64,000 bases of DNA from positions 1-64,000 of the forward strand of contig CADCLV010000008.1 of assembly GCA_902802325.1 (NCBI GenBank), written 5' to 3'. Of the stretch, positions 9,046 to 20,175 are shown piece after piece. The stretch's first letter is position 1. Each line of letters starts with the position of its first letter. This stretch comes from Oscillospiraceae bacterium. Lineage in GTDB: Bacteria > Bacillota > Clostridia > Saccharofermentanales > Saccharofermentanaceae. The notes below the pieces were generated by a model that was not told the origin of the DNA, did not search any database, and worked only from the letters and a program-made list of their open reading frames with translations. The position numbers and the translations under genes are program-made.

Positions 9046-9796
9046 TTACGAAAACCTGGACGAAAAAACATGCCGGCCTGTCGCGACCTCAAATCCATCG
9101 ATCTGTACGCCATCCTCCGTATTGGAACGGTAGATCTTCACTTCTTCTCCCGGCTTAACTTCAGATGCATAGTTGATCGTCATGGAACGGATCTGAGTAC
9201 TTACATCCTTCTGAGAATAAAAACTATCCTCACTCCAGGCGCATATTCCGGTCGATATCGCTATAGTCGGCATATCGTGTCAAAGTATGGGCATCGCCCC
9301 GATTCTCTTCCGTAAGCGGAAAAAGTTTGTCGATCTTCTGTTCGGAAGGCTCCTTACTTGCATATACATCCATACCCGGTATCGTGGACGGACGGACCGG
9401 CCGGTGATCTCCCTGCTGGGCAATGATCCATACAGAAGTCGCTCTTCCGATCTCTTCTTTATTCTCATCCAGAATGGCAAATTCACGGTTAAAGAGAACT
9501 TTCTGATATCCGCTCGACCAGGTCCGGATGTAGATCACATCTTTCCACTTCGGGATCTTTACCATATCGACCCGCATCCTAAGAAGCAGCCAGCACGCAT
9601 GATAGGAATCCATCACATCCGCGCCGAATCCGTGGTGATCCACATCCAGGCAGGCTGCTTCCTGCAGCATGGCACACAATGCATGATAATGCAGACGATC
9701 GGCGATATCCGTTTCCGTACCAATGATAGTGAAACGAAACAGATCTTCTTGAGGTATATACTGCATGATTTTTAATTCTTGAGGTATATACTGCAT
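9046..9796 (-). pseudogene. Acyl-ACP thioesterase gene broken by deletion and frameshift
   Basis: Two reading frames together give an acyl-acyl-carrier-protein thioesterase of the fatty-acid releasing type with two hotdog domains. The first frame (9796 down to 9230) carries the N-terminal hotdog: a conserved DVMDSYHACWLLLRMRV segment and IYIRTWSSG. It ends soon after YADYSDIDRNM, where family members continue with an HVNN-type motif that carries catalytic residues. That motif is absent. The next frame resumes at WSEDSFYSQKDV and runs through IRSMTINYASEVKPGEEVKIY to the stop at 9046. A stretch of roughly 10 codons, not a multiple of three bases, seems lost near 9240-9250. Either the gene is dead or the assembly is wrong here. 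The start carries a tandem duplication (separate entry). Confidence 0.75.
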
Positions 9797-9810
9797 GATT
9801 TTTAATCCTT
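9751..9810. repeat. 30-bp tandem duplication across the thioesterase start
   Basis: Positions 9751-9780 and 9781-9810 are the same 30 bases with one difference (T versus C near the end). On the minus strand each copy contains the ATG and the first codons, so the protein begins MQYIPQELKI and then repeats MQYIPQE. Only the outer copy keeps the AAAGGA ribosome binding site; in the inner copy it has become AAGAATT. The 30-base length preserves the frame. Confidence 0.95.
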
Positions 9811-10368
9811 TCCTGAGATCTTCTGACCCGGACGATACATCGTATTTCTGGGATTAAAACGATAAAAGGCTTTCAGCATACGCTCATCCGGTTCGATTAC
9901 AAGAAGGACTTTGGACTCGCCCATCCGGGTGGCAATATACCACTCTTTTTCCGGAGCCGTACCGGAAACACAAATACCGTGTAACGCATCGCTCTTATCG
10001 AATTCCGAATACGGATGACGTGCATCATCTTTCTTCGCAACCATTTCAAATTCACGGACCGATCCGGAAAAGAGTTCCGAGCGGCGGCTGCTGTTACGGA
10101 TCACATCAATGGTAAAACTGTCATTGACAACGGAATACTCAAATTCTTTCTTTAATCCGGTCACAAACATATAACAGCCAAATCCGATTCCGAAGGAAAG
10201 CACACCGGTAAAAAGGAACAGATACCCGATACCGAAGAACAACGGAAACACATTAACGATCAGAATTGCAAGGATAGCCAGAAGCACGATCAGCACACGC
10301 ATGACCTTCTCTTTGGTCGTGAATGACTTTTTCACCATGATCTCGACCATTACATCATTATTTATCAT
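9802..10368 (-). CDS. Small membrane protein of unknown function
   Basis: A 188-residue protein that I do not recognise. Two adjacent hydrophobic spans near residues 23-70 (VLIVLLAILAILIVNVF and LFLFTGVLSFGIGFGCYMF) are followed by a soluble domain of about 115 residues rich in short strands (EFEYSVVNDSFTIDVI, WYIATRMGESKVLLVIEPD). The layout resembles two-span, PH-like-domain membrane proteins common in Clostridia, but this is an impression only. GGAG lies 10 bases before the ATG. The stop is only 5 bases before the thioesterase ATG, so the two genes were co-transcribed. Confidence 0.6.
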   Translation of the reverse strand: MINNDVMVEIMVKKSFTTKEKVMRVLIVLLAILAILIVNVFPLFFGIGYLFLFTGVLSFGIGFGCYMFVTGLKKEFEYSVVNDSFTIDVIRNSSRRSELFSGSVREFEMVAKKDDARHPYSEFDKSDALHGICVSGTAPEKEWYIATRMGESKVLLVIEPDERMLKAFYRFNPRNTMYRPGQKISGKD

Positions 10369-10393
10369 CTGTACAACGCTCCAAGAAAGAAAT

Positions 10394-10423
10394 AGGGGCT
10401 ATGATCTTTCGACCATAACCCCT
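10394..10423 (-). terminator. Hairpin downstream of groEL
   Basis: The arms AGGGG and CCCCT, extended by TATG and CATA, enclose a purine-rich loop 24 bases past the groEL stop. The minus strand continues with ATTTCTTTC, a modest U-rich tail, so this probably ends the groESL transcript. Confidence 0.6.
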
Positions 10424-10446
10424 ACATTTTACCATTTTTACGACGA

Positions 10447-12069
<1,623 letters not shown>

Positions 12070-12087
12070 TTACCTCCTAGCGGGAAC

Positions 12088-12378
<291 letters not shown>

Positions 12379-12397
12379 TCACCTCCAGTAATTTTAT

Positions 12398-12424
12398 TTA
12401 GCACTCAACATATGCGAGTGCTAA
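12398..12424 (-). promoter_or_regulatory. CIRCE operator for HrcA
   Basis: A perfect copy of the CIRCE inverted repeat: TTAGCACTC, a 9-base spacer, then GAGTGCTAA. It lies between the promoter and groES, the classical place where the repressor HrcA binds in Firmicutes. hrcA itself is not in the window. Confidence 0.97.
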
Positions 12425-12435
12425 ATTCATTTACT

Positions 12436-12463
12436 ACTATACCATTAAGTGATGAGATGTCAA
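12436..12463 (-). promoter_or_regulatory. Sigma-A promoter of groESL
   Basis: Read on the minus strand, a perfect -35 box TTGACA (12463-12458) and a -10 box TATAGT (12441-12436) are separated by 16 bases. Transcription would start just upstream of the CIRCE element, so HrcA bound there would block it. Confidence 0.85.
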
Positions 12464-12489
12464 TATCAAAGAAAGACAAAAACAAATTT

Positions 12490-13872
12490 TTAACTATCGG
12501 AATCAGACTTGGTCGGATTTGCCTTTTCGGCTTCATAATCCAGATTCTTACCCGTGGAGAAGTCCACTTCGTGCTGCGGAGCTCTCGGAATTTCCTCTAC
12601 CGGGTCAAAAGGATACGTCTCTCCGTAGAAGAATTCCTGAACGATCGGGATCATACCGTTCCAATCGCAACGGATACTCCAGTCACCTTCACGGACATCA
12701 TCCGAGAAGAAACCTTCAACCGAATATCCTTCGACAGGAATACCCATAGTAAGGAGTTTCAGGTCTCTTACCTTCGGCAGGAAATCAAATGCATAGTCCT
12801 CGATCTCATCCGGAGAAATATTCGTTGCGATCATGCTCAGAATATCGTCCAGCGCAGAAAGCTTAGAGGTGGTGCTAAGGTTAGCGAACTTCTCCAAAAG
12901 CGCATTTAATACCTTAACCTGTCTTTCCGAACGGCCGTAAATACCGTTTCCTACCTGACGGATACGGCTATAAGCCACAGCCTGTCTGCCGTTCAGGTGC
13001 TGAAGACCGGCTTCGGAAAGTGTATAGGCGGAATCAGAATCACCATGCAGACGGTTCTGGTCACGAAGGTTATCGTTTAATCCGCCAGGTGTGTGGAACA
13101 CTTCGCTCTTTGTCAGTTCAATATCCACACCGCCAACTGCATCGATAACCTGTTCCATATGATAGAAGTTAACGAAAGCATATCCGTCCAATGTCAGACG
13201 CAGATGACTTTCCACAACAGCAGACAAAAGCTCAGGTCCGCCGTATGTCATAGCAGCATTGATCTTCTGCAGTTTCTTATGTCCGGGAATACTTACATAG
13301 CAGTCACGCTGGATCGTGACAAGCTTGATAGTACCTGCCTTGTCGTCTACGCTCATGACCATGATGACATCGGCAAGGCTGCCGGAACCGTCATCAGAAT
13401 AATTGCGGTCACGGCTGTCAATACCGATAAGCAGGAAGTTATGGATATAATCCTCTTCTACCGGAGCTTCACTGGTTTCAGACGTATAGTGGACCAGTGA
13501 TACAACAGAGCCTTCTTCATCTACAAAGGTAGGATTTTCCTGCTTCGGAATGAATTCGATCTTACTAAAGAGATATTTCTTATACTGCTGATAGCCGATA
13601 TACGCACCGCCAACAAGGATCACCAGTACCAGAAGGATCGGTACGATGATACGAAGCATGACACGCTTAAATGTCCACGGTTTCTTCACTTTTCTTCTTC
13701 TCCCGGGCTGTCCGTTATGTGCCTGGCTGCTATGAGGCTGACCACGACGCGGTTGCGGTTCGGCATGCCGGTTTGCAGGACCTGTGTGCCGTCCCTTATC
13801 ATCAATATGTTCAATATGGTATCTCTCCGCCAAAGAAGGCGTACGATGTGGTGGTTGCTGTCTTCTTTCCAT
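12490..13872 (-). CDS. LytR-CpsA-Psr family wall polymer ligase
   Basis: A 460-residue membrane protein. Residues 1-65 form a basic, glutamine- and histidine-rich cytoplasmic tail. A single membrane span follows (IIVPILLVLVILVGGAYIGY) and then the extracellular LCP domain. Family motifs seen are LLIGIDSRD, ADVIMVMSVD, KLVTIQRDCYVSI and GYAFVNFYHMEQVIDAVGGVDIEL, which carry the conserved Asp and Arg residues that bind the polyprenyl pyrophosphate head group. LCP enzymes attach teichoic acids or other glycopolymers to peptidoglycan. The ribosome binding site is weak (AAGGA lies 18 bases upstream). It follows the envelope genes at 13995-19842, which fits a wall-polymer role. Confidence 0.9.
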   Translation of the reverse strand: MERRQQPPHRTPSLAERYHIEHIDDKGRHTGPANRHAEPQPRRGQPHSSQAHNGQPGRRRKVKKPWTFKRVMLRIIVPILLVLVILVGGAYIGYQQYKKYLFSKIEFIPKQENPTFVDEEGSVVSLVHYTSETSEAPVEEDYIHNFLLIGIDSRDRNYSDDGSGSLADVIMVMSVDDKAGTIKLVTIQRDCYVSIPGHKKLQKINAAMTYGGPELLSAVVESHLRLTLDGYAFVNFYHMEQVIDAVGGVDIELTKSEVFHTPGGLNDNLRDQNRLHGDSDSAYTLSEAGLQHLNGRQAVAYSRIRQVGNGIYGRSERQVKVLNALLEKFANLSTTSKLSALDDILSMIATNISPDEIEDYAFDFLPKVRDLKLLTMGIPVEGYSVEGFFSDDVREGDWSIRCDWNGMIPIVQEFFYGETYPFDPVEEIPRAPQHEVDFSTGKNLDYEAEKANPTKSDSDS

Positions 13873-13994
13873 ACTCAGTTTCAGATTTTTCCTTCAATCT
13901 TTTCCATGTCGATTAACTTAACTTGAATCAATCTACCACTCCAAAACCAAATTGTCTATGAATTTAAGTGACTCTTCATTCACATTACATATTT

Positions 13995-14726
13995 TTAACC
14001 TGGTGTTGCAGATGGCTCTGTTGTCGCTTCTGTGGTGGTTGTCTCCGTCACCTCATCTGTTCCCTCAACCGATTCAGAAACCTGCCCGGCCGATTCGGTA
14101 TGTACCTCTCCTTTACCGCTGATCGACACCGGCAGATAGTCCATCACACTGACGATATATTCATCAAGCTTGATGGTTCCTTTCTGAGTCCGGTTCTGAA
14201 TATAATCATCGGCATGGAAGAACGTGATTGCGCCAAAATAGGTAACCACAGCGATCACCAGAGCCAGGAAAGCCAGTTTTACCAGAAGCATGACGGTGAT
14301 GCCGGAATTCTGGAAAAACTCCACGATCGGGGTTCTTCTCCGGATCTTGGTATCCGGTGTCGAGGACATAAATTCAGCAATACGGAAACGTGGTGAATCG
14401 ATTCGTTCCAGGATCGTGTGCTTCATTGTTGAAGCCGTATACTCATCCAGATTTTTCTCCGGCGGAGCCGCATCGTTGATCACCGGATACTTGGCCATAA
14501 GCTCATTAATATGAAACTGCAGAGCATCGGAGAAATAATAAATCACCTTTTCTTCTGTAAGCTTGGCACGCTTATGGTAAGTATCGATGAACGAATCCAC
14601 TACGCACATTTCCGCGCGGGTGGTATCTCTCAGATTCTTATATGCACACTTGTAGGCAAAAGCGGCATACAGATCGTAAAACTCTTCAATATTTTCACGG
14701 GTCAGTTTGGCATTCCAGATTTCCAT
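13995..14726 (-). CDS. Single-span protein with sigma-region-2-like N-terminus
   Basis: A 243-residue protein that I do not recognise as a family. The N-terminal 80 residues read like region 2 of an ECF sigma factor: EEFYDLYAAFAYKCAYKNLRDT then EMCVVDSFIDTYH, matching the pattern of a helical core binding RNA polymerase. No region 4 helix-turn-helix follows. Instead there is one membrane span near residues 146-168 (VMLLVKLAFLALVIAVVTYFGAI) and an outside tail rich in Thr, Glu and Ala (TETTTTEATTEPSATPG). GAGGAG precedes the ATG. The gene starts 4 bases after the sensor-MFS gene ends. A role linking an envelope signal to transcription is speculation; the likeness to sigma factors is by eye. 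Confidence 0.55.
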   Translation of the reverse strand: MEIWNAKLTRENIEEFYDLYAAFAYKCAYKNLRDTTRAEMCVVDSFIDTYHKRAKLTEEKVIYYFSDALQFHINELMAKYPVINDAAPPEKNLDEYTASTMKHTILERIDSPRFRIAEFMSSTPDTKIRRRTPIVEFFQNSGITVMLLVKLAFLALVIAVVTYFGAITFFHADDYIQNRTQKGTIKLDEYIVSVMDYLPVSISGKGEVHTESAGQVSESVEGTDEVTETTTTEATTEPSATPG

Positions 14727-14730
14727 ATAC

Positions 14731-16656
14731 TCACTCCTCCCCGTTCTGTCTCGGTACGCGCAGCTGCTGGGACTTCTTCCCGTTAGGACGCTGAGCGGAA
14801 GAATTGTCCATCAGTGTCAGAAGCGGATACGAAGACGAAATTACGAATATGATCAGTGCGATCGCGAGCATCGGCACACGCACACTGGTAAAAGCATTTG
14901 CCATTCCGAAAACGACTGTACCGATCATGGTACCGCCGGTAAAAGCACGCATCAGGATCACCCTTGCAACCGGGTGCTTATCCTGGCGGATCAGAGATTT
15001 ATAGTAACTGAGGTACCCAAACTCATGGGTTCCCTGAGAAAGACCCAGGAAAGCAACACCGATGACCAGAAGTTTCGCCGACGGAGCCAGGGCAAAGACC
15101 AGATAACCGATGGAACTGAGCATGGCAGCAATCGTGATACGCATTTTGGCCGAGAAGAAATCCTCAAACCAAATGATCAGGATACGCATTACGACCTGTC
15201 CGCAGATAATAGCAAGGAGATAGTAGAACGATACGGTCGCCAGAGAGATCCTTACTTTTCCGAGGTAATCCGGAATAAATACCAGGAAGAAAGCGAACTG
15301 CAGGCCCAGTGGGAAGATCGTACTCCAGGCAAATGTGCCGGATTTCGAATTCTTTAAAGCATAGAAATAATTCGGCAGACGAACGATCGGTTCGTTGGAA
15401 GGCGGACAATGACGCACAAAATACAGAACCTGGATCGCATCCACAAACAGGAAGAAAGAGGCGATCATCAGTACGGCAAACAAACCGAAACGCTCATACA
15501 GGATACCGCAGATAACGGCACCGACTGCCGCGCCAAGAAGATATCCGCTGTACTGGCACTGATGGATCTTTCTGTCCGAAAACTCTTCCTGACCGGTTCT
15601 GTCTGCCTGAATACGGTATTCTCTCTGGAACTGGAACAGCATACCCAGGAAAAAGCCGATCGGCAGCTGCAGGAAGACGATCAGATAAGGCTGACCTATA
15701 AGGCCACAGATAAGGAGCATAACAAATGCACTGACTACAGAAACGATCACCGCAAGGCGGGCAGTCAGCTTCCGGATCATGAGATCGCGAATATGGATAA
15801 AGCGCCAGAATCCCAGTAAATACAGAAGGCATGCCAGAACGATCCACATATGGAGGACCACCTGATTATCGGAATATTCAGTCATGGAATCCTTCAGATA
15901 GGAAGAAAGCACGATCAAAGGCATCGTACAGCCGACACTGGAGAAAAAGGCAATCAGCCGGTAGGTTGCATTTCCATACATAACCGCTCTCGGAACACCG
16001 GTATTCGGCTTTCTGATCAATGTGTCCAGCAGACGGTACATTTCAGAATAAATGACCGCGATGGCAACAGAGATCGAAATGATGGTAAAGATCCAGGAAA
16101 GCGACATGCCGTTTTCCGTCTTTACAAATGCAGACTGCGGGATCATGATCTCCACGATACCGGACATGGTGCCGTCAGCGCCGATGATCGGAGCAACAGA
16201 TGTGACATACAGCACATTCTCATAACGGCGGTGGGTCACGATCAGCTGCTGCTGATCATATGCTTCCATATACTCTTCGCCGGCACCGGAAAGAACATAC
16301 TGTTTGCCATCCTCATGGGAGCGGTCGGAAGTATAAACGCGTACGAAGGAATTACCTGCTTTAACAAATACGTTGGCCGTGTAGTGTTTACCGGTATCAT
16401 ATTCAGGAAGATCCAGAGGGAAAGACATTCCTTCTACAAGATCACGGTTGGATAAAGCTACCGAAGATGCTGCCGTATACGACGACAGCGCACTCTTTCT
16501 CTGGGACTGGAGCGCAGAGCAGTACACATTCGTTACTAATGTGGACACGACAAAAAGAATAACCAGTGTCGTGATCAGACAGAAGCCGATCTGACTGGCT
16601 ACCGCCTTCTTCCCTTTCGGTGCTTTTGCAAAATTCTCATAAACAAAGTCGTTCAT
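14731..16656 (-). CDS. Sensor-MFS fusion: Cache-like domain plus MFS transporter
   Basis: A 641-residue membrane protein. A first span (about residues 23-45) is followed by some 140 extracytoplasmic residues with a Cache/PAS-like ending (VAPIIGADGTMSGIVEIMI), then a second span (about 186-206). From about residue 230 comes a transporter-like module with some 12 spans and major-facilitator features such as YSGYLLGAAVGAVICGILYERFGL and the late IGVAFLGLSQGTHEFGYLSYY. The N-terminal half resembles the sensor part of chemoreceptors or histidine kinases. The ATG overlaps the stop of the preceding sensor-like gene by four bases, and GGAGG lies 7 bases upstream. Ligand and substrate are unknown. Confidence 0.75.
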   Translation of the reverse strand: MNDFVYENFAKAPKGKKAVASQIGFCLITTLVILFVVSTLVTNVYCSALQSQRKSALSSYTAASSVALSNRDLVEGMSFPLDLPEYDTGKHYTANVFVKAGNSFVRVYTSDRSHEDGKQYVLSGAGEEYMEAYDQQQLIVTHRRYENVLYVTSVAPIIGADGTMSGIVEIMIPQSAFVKTENGMSLSWIFTIISISVAIAVIYSEMYRLLDTLIRKPNTGVPRAVMYGNATYRLIAFFSSVGCTMPLIVLSSYLKDSMTEYSDNQVVLHMWIVLACLLYLLGFWRFIHIRDLMIRKLTARLAVIVSVVSAFVMLLICGLIGQPYLIVFLQLPIGFFLGMLFQFQREYRIQADRTGQEEFSDRKIHQCQYSGYLLGAAVGAVICGILYERFGLFAVLMIASFFLFVDAIQVLYFVRHCPPSNEPIVRLPNYFYALKNSKSGTFAWSTIFPLGLQFAFFLVFIPDYLGKVRISLATVSFYYLLAIICGQVVMRILIIWFEDFFSAKMRITIAAMLSSIGYLVFALAPSAKLLVIGVAFLGLSQGTHEFGYLSYYKSLIRQDKHPVARVILMRAFTGGTMIGTVVFGMANAFTSVRVPMLAIALIIFVISSSYPLLTLMDNSSAQRPNGKKSQQLRVPRQNGEE

Positions 16657-17336
16657 AGCGTAGCCTCCGTATTCTTCTTCGAAGCCAGACGGAAGATCGG
16701 CGGAACGATATACTGCAGGGAGAACCCGGCCATTGCCACCAGTACAGATGCTGTAACAGTGGAAAGAAGCATGGACTCCAGTTTATCCCCCATTTCATTA
16801 ACAGGCGCGGTCTGGGCAGAAAGTTCCAAAAGTGCGGAGATCTTCCCTTCCTGATCCAGGATCGGTACCAGATAGTGATACACATCCTTTTCACGGATCT
16901 CATAAGGATTCTTCTCCGCAGTAAGCCACTCAGAGACCGGAATGGTCTTCGCAACAAGAAGATCCGAGTCGATACCGGTCAGCATAGTCAGTTCACCGTT
17001 GGAATAATCATAAAGGCCGAAGGCCTGTGTCGTATAGTCATCTTCATTCGTATCCATCAGCATATAAGGAAGGATCTTACTATATTTAATTGCGGCAGAT
17101 GCCGAATCGACCTTGATCTCTTCTCCGGAAACGGCTTTTGCGGCATTCGTCGCATCTGTACGGATACGGGACACCATCGCATTTTTAAATTCCTTTTCCG
17201 AACCGAGACGCATATGATGAACAGCAAAAGAAACTGCGGTTACCACCAATATCAGCGCAAACAGCGACAGAAACACGACCTTGGCAACTTTGCCGGCCGC
17301 ATTGGAAGCAGTATTTGAACTATCTGAAGTGGACAT
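16653..17336 (-). CDS. Two-span sensor-like membrane protein (Cache-type)
   Basis: A 227-residue protein with a span near residues 18-40, an extracytoplasmic domain of about 145 residues, and a second span near 190-210. The domain ends DVYHYLVPILDQEGKISALLELS, the same pattern as the Cache-like domain of the downstream sensor-MFS fusion, so the two are probably related and may pair. No kinase, methyl-accepting or other output domain follows; only about 15 cytoplasmic residues remain. GAGG lies 6 bases before the ATG, and the stop overlaps the start of the next gene. A sigma-A promoter stands upstream. Confidence 0.7.
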   Translation of the reverse strand: MSTSDSSNTASNAAGKVAKVVFLSLFALILVVTAVSFAVHHMRLGSEKEFKNAMVSRIRTDATNAAKAVSGEEIKVDSASAAIKYSKILPYMLMDTNEDDYTTQAFGLYDYSNGELTMLTGIDSDLLVAKTIPVSEWLTAEKNPYEIREKDVYHYLVPILDQEGKISALLELSAQTAPVNEMGDKLESMLLSTVTASVLVAMAGFSLQYIVPPIFRLASKKNTEATL

Positions 17337-17367
17337 ACTTACACCTCATGCATAAAGATACATGGTA

Positions 17368-17395
17368 ATTATATCGCAATGCTTCTTATTTGCAA
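17368..17395 (-). promoter_or_regulatory. Promoter of the sensor/MFS/sigma-like operon
   Basis: On the minus strand TTGCAA (17395-17390) and a perfect TATAAT (17373-17368) are 16 bases apart, 30 bases upstream of the first gene of the operon at 17336. Confidence 0.65.
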
Positions 17396-17405
17396 AATTT
17401 TTCTA

Positions 17406-19842
17406 TCATTCATCCTCTTCCTCATCCGATTGGAAGATCAGATCATATTGCAGGAAGTTATAGTCCTCGATCAATGTGCGGATGTCATCCGGCAACTGCT
17501 GTTCACCGACAACAGCATCACCAAAACGGTCATAGACCGCCAGAGCATTGATCGCTCCGATCCGCGAATCCAGGACGCGAAGACAGGCACGCGCATCAGG
17601 AGAAGGCAGTCCGCAAAGATCCAAAAGATTCTGTCCCAGGAAATTCGGGCTCTTCACCCCACCGTTACCACAGCGGATGTTATAATTTGCCCACACAAAA
17701 TACGGTACCTGATACAAAGGAAGTGACTCCTGGGCAGTAATGGTATTCAAATCCGTTCCCAATAATTCATCGTAGAACCCGTTATCCAATGTCGGGTAGT
17801 GATCACCGAAGAATACAATGATCGTCGGTTCATCCACATTTTCAAAATACTCGATCAGATACTTAAGCGCATCATCCGATTCGCGAAGAAGTGACAGATA
17901 CTGCTCCGTATACGGGTAGTCTTTTTCCATATTCTGAAGATGAATATCATAGGCCATATTGTCATATTCCTGGGAATAGTCCGCATGATTCTGCATCGAT
18001 CTTCGGGTCGGTAAAGTCCTCGTCGCTTAAGAACCGGTCAAAACCAAGAAGCGGATAGGCTTCGTCTCTATCCCACCATTCTCTGTCAAAAGGATGGATC
18101 GCAAGTGTCTGATAACCGTTCTGCCGGTAAATATACGGAAGCGCCGAGGGCATTTCGTCATTAACATAGAATGTGTATACAGACGATCCTGCAAGAAGTC
18201 CGGATACAGAACACCCGGTCAAAAATTCAAATTCCGTATTACAGGTGCCACCGGCAAAAATAGACACGCATAGCTTTCCATGGATCGTGGAACTAAGGAG
18301 AGAGTCGTAAAAAGGCATCACCGGTTCAGAAGTATCGATGTCACGGATATTTCTCAGATCTCCGTAAGATTCACTCATAATACAGATCACATTCGGTTTT
18401 TTCACCGGATTGACCCATCTTGTGTCCACAGGAAGATTCTCCGCCAAAGCCACATAACGGTTCTGCATATCCAGTGCCGCTTCCGGAGAATTGTCACTGC
18501 CGCCCTTGGCAGAAAGATTATTCAGATTGACAACAAATGCAGTCAACGTGCCGTTTACGTTATAAGATTCCAGCGGCGGATAAAGTGCATAGGACACATT
18601 CGCTTTTTTCAAAAACGGCTTATTAAAAAGCACTGTCGTGCTGAGAAGTAATCCCGCAAGAACAGCCGAACCGGCCATGGAAAAGCGCTGAAACTTCAGT
18701 TTTCGCGGCGGAGTGGCCGTGACACGGATCAGCATAAAAATGGAAAGAAGATACAAGATACCGACAATAAACTGCCATGTGATACGGAAATAATACTTTG
18801 ATCCGATCGAAGCAGCCATTCCTGCAGCATAGATATCCCAGGGAACAAATGCATCTCCGCGCATTACGATCTTCACGTGGCTGGTGATTCCAATGGCGCC
18901 AATAAGTACAGTTACGATCAGGATCGAGATCCAGCCTCTTCCCGTTAACCCATAGAAGAAAAGATACAGGATCTGCATGATCAGGATGCCACATACGAAT
19001 ACCAGGTAGTGTTTCCAGGTAAAAGGCAGCATAAACTGCATTCCATCCCATCGGGCCACATTTAGAAGCTCCATAAAAAGATACATAACAAGTGGAAGAT
19101 ACATGGCACGGAGAAGTTCTTTCACCCAGACTCTATCCATCCACTTTTTCCAAAACAGAAGGATGACACCGGAAAGCGCAATCAGGCAGTGAACAATAAT
19201 ACTTAAGTAGGAGATCTTCGCGTACTGATACGTAATGTTCGGAACATAAGACATCCCGACAGGAATATCCGCCTGTACATCCTCTTCCGTACCAAGCTGG
19301 TTGAAATTACTGACATTATGCATTTTCAGATATAGGACTGATTTACTGGAAAAATGGGTCAGTCTCAATTCTGCATAATACATATCTCCGGAATCCAGCG
19401 AAAGATTATCACAATAGACATCGATCGTCGAATGACTTGGACTGTATATATACGCACTTTTACTGAAAAGCGGCTCGTTAAGATTGTCCTTCTCATAGAT
19501 CGTCAGCGTTGCCTTGTCCGAAGAGGATAAACGGCTGGCTGCTTTATTCAGTTCGATGGAGATCTTCGAAAGATGATCGGATTTGGCTTCGAAAGTAAAC
19601 TGCAACGGCCGGGATTCCACTACCTGACGGGAAAAATAGTTCTCCTGAGAAGAATAATTCCGGATCTGTTTTCGGGTAAAAAAATGGGAATGCGAAAGAA
19701 CAAATGAAGAGAGGATCACCAGAACAATGAATACCAGATAGATCTTATATTTCATGCAGAAGGAATCAAAGGCACGTATCGATTTTACGACCTTGTTATC
19801 CTGAAACTTTCCCTGTTTCTTCTCTTCTCGAATCTTCTTCAT
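17406..19842 (-). pseudogene. LTA-synthase-type phosphoglycerol transferase, interrupted
   Basis: Two frames together encode an LtaS/alkaline-phosphatase-superfamily membrane sulfatase-like enzyme, which transfers phosphoglycerol to wall or lipid glycans. Frame one (19842 to 17962) has about six spans in residues 25-390, then the catalytic domain: VICIMSESYGDLRNI and the nucleophile region GGTCNTEFEFLTG. It fails after FTDPKID. Frame two (from 17990) resumes at MQNHADYS and carries IIVFFGDHYPTL, the metal-binding end of the domain. Family members have about 30 residues between these points, so a deletion of roughly 90-100 bases with frameshift is likely near 17992-18000. The gene is probably inactive unless this is an assembly error. 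No clear ribosome binding site precedes the ATG. Confidence 0.75.
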
Positions 19843-19944
19843 ATCTATTCGTTTCTATGACTTCACACTCTTCATTACGTGCATAGATTTTATCCCAAAT
19901 CGATGATTTCGGCAAATGCTTTCCGATGAATATAATAGCAGTAT

Positions 19945-19974
19945 AAAAAATCCCGGAACGATATGTTCCGGGAT
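19945..19974 (-). terminator. Terminator of the tRNA-Leu/tRNA-fMet operon
   Basis: A perfect 10-base-pair stem (ATCCCGGAAC paired with GTTCCGGGAT, 5-base loop) followed on the minus strand by six T residues, starting 6 bases past the tRNA-fMet 3' end. This is a classical Rho-independent terminator. Confidence 0.92.
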
Positions 19975-19979
19975 CCATG

Positions 19980-20056
19980 TGGTTGCGGAGGCGGGACTCG
20001 AACCTCGCGACCTTCGGGTTATGAGCCCGACAAGCTACCAACTGCTCCACTCCGCG
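19980..20056 (-). tRNA. Initiator tRNA-fMet (CAT)
   Basis: 77 bases with an encoded CCA end. The anticodon CAT sits in the stem TCGGG/CCCGA, which has the three G-C pairs typical of initiators, and the first base C is unpaired against A, also an initiator feature. The sequence from CGCGGAGTGGAGCAG onward closely follows bacterial initiator tRNAs. It lies 9 bases after tRNA-Leu and is transcribed with it. Confidence 0.97.
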
Positions 20057-20065
20057 ATGTATAAA

Positions 20066-20152
20066 TGGTGCTCGTGACCGGACTTGAACCGGTACGGGTT
20101 TTACCCCGACGGATTTTAAGTCCGTTGCGTCTGCCTATTCCGCCACACGAGC
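20066..20152 (-). tRNA. tRNA-Leu (TAA)
   Basis: 87 bases, a class II tRNA with a long variable arm and encoded CCA. The acceptor stem is GCTCGTG/CACGAGC. The anticodon loop CTTAAAA gives anticodon TAA for leucine. A strong promoter lies 24 bases upstream. Confidence 0.97.
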
Positions 20153-20175
20153 AAGTCACTCTCTAGTGCTAATAG

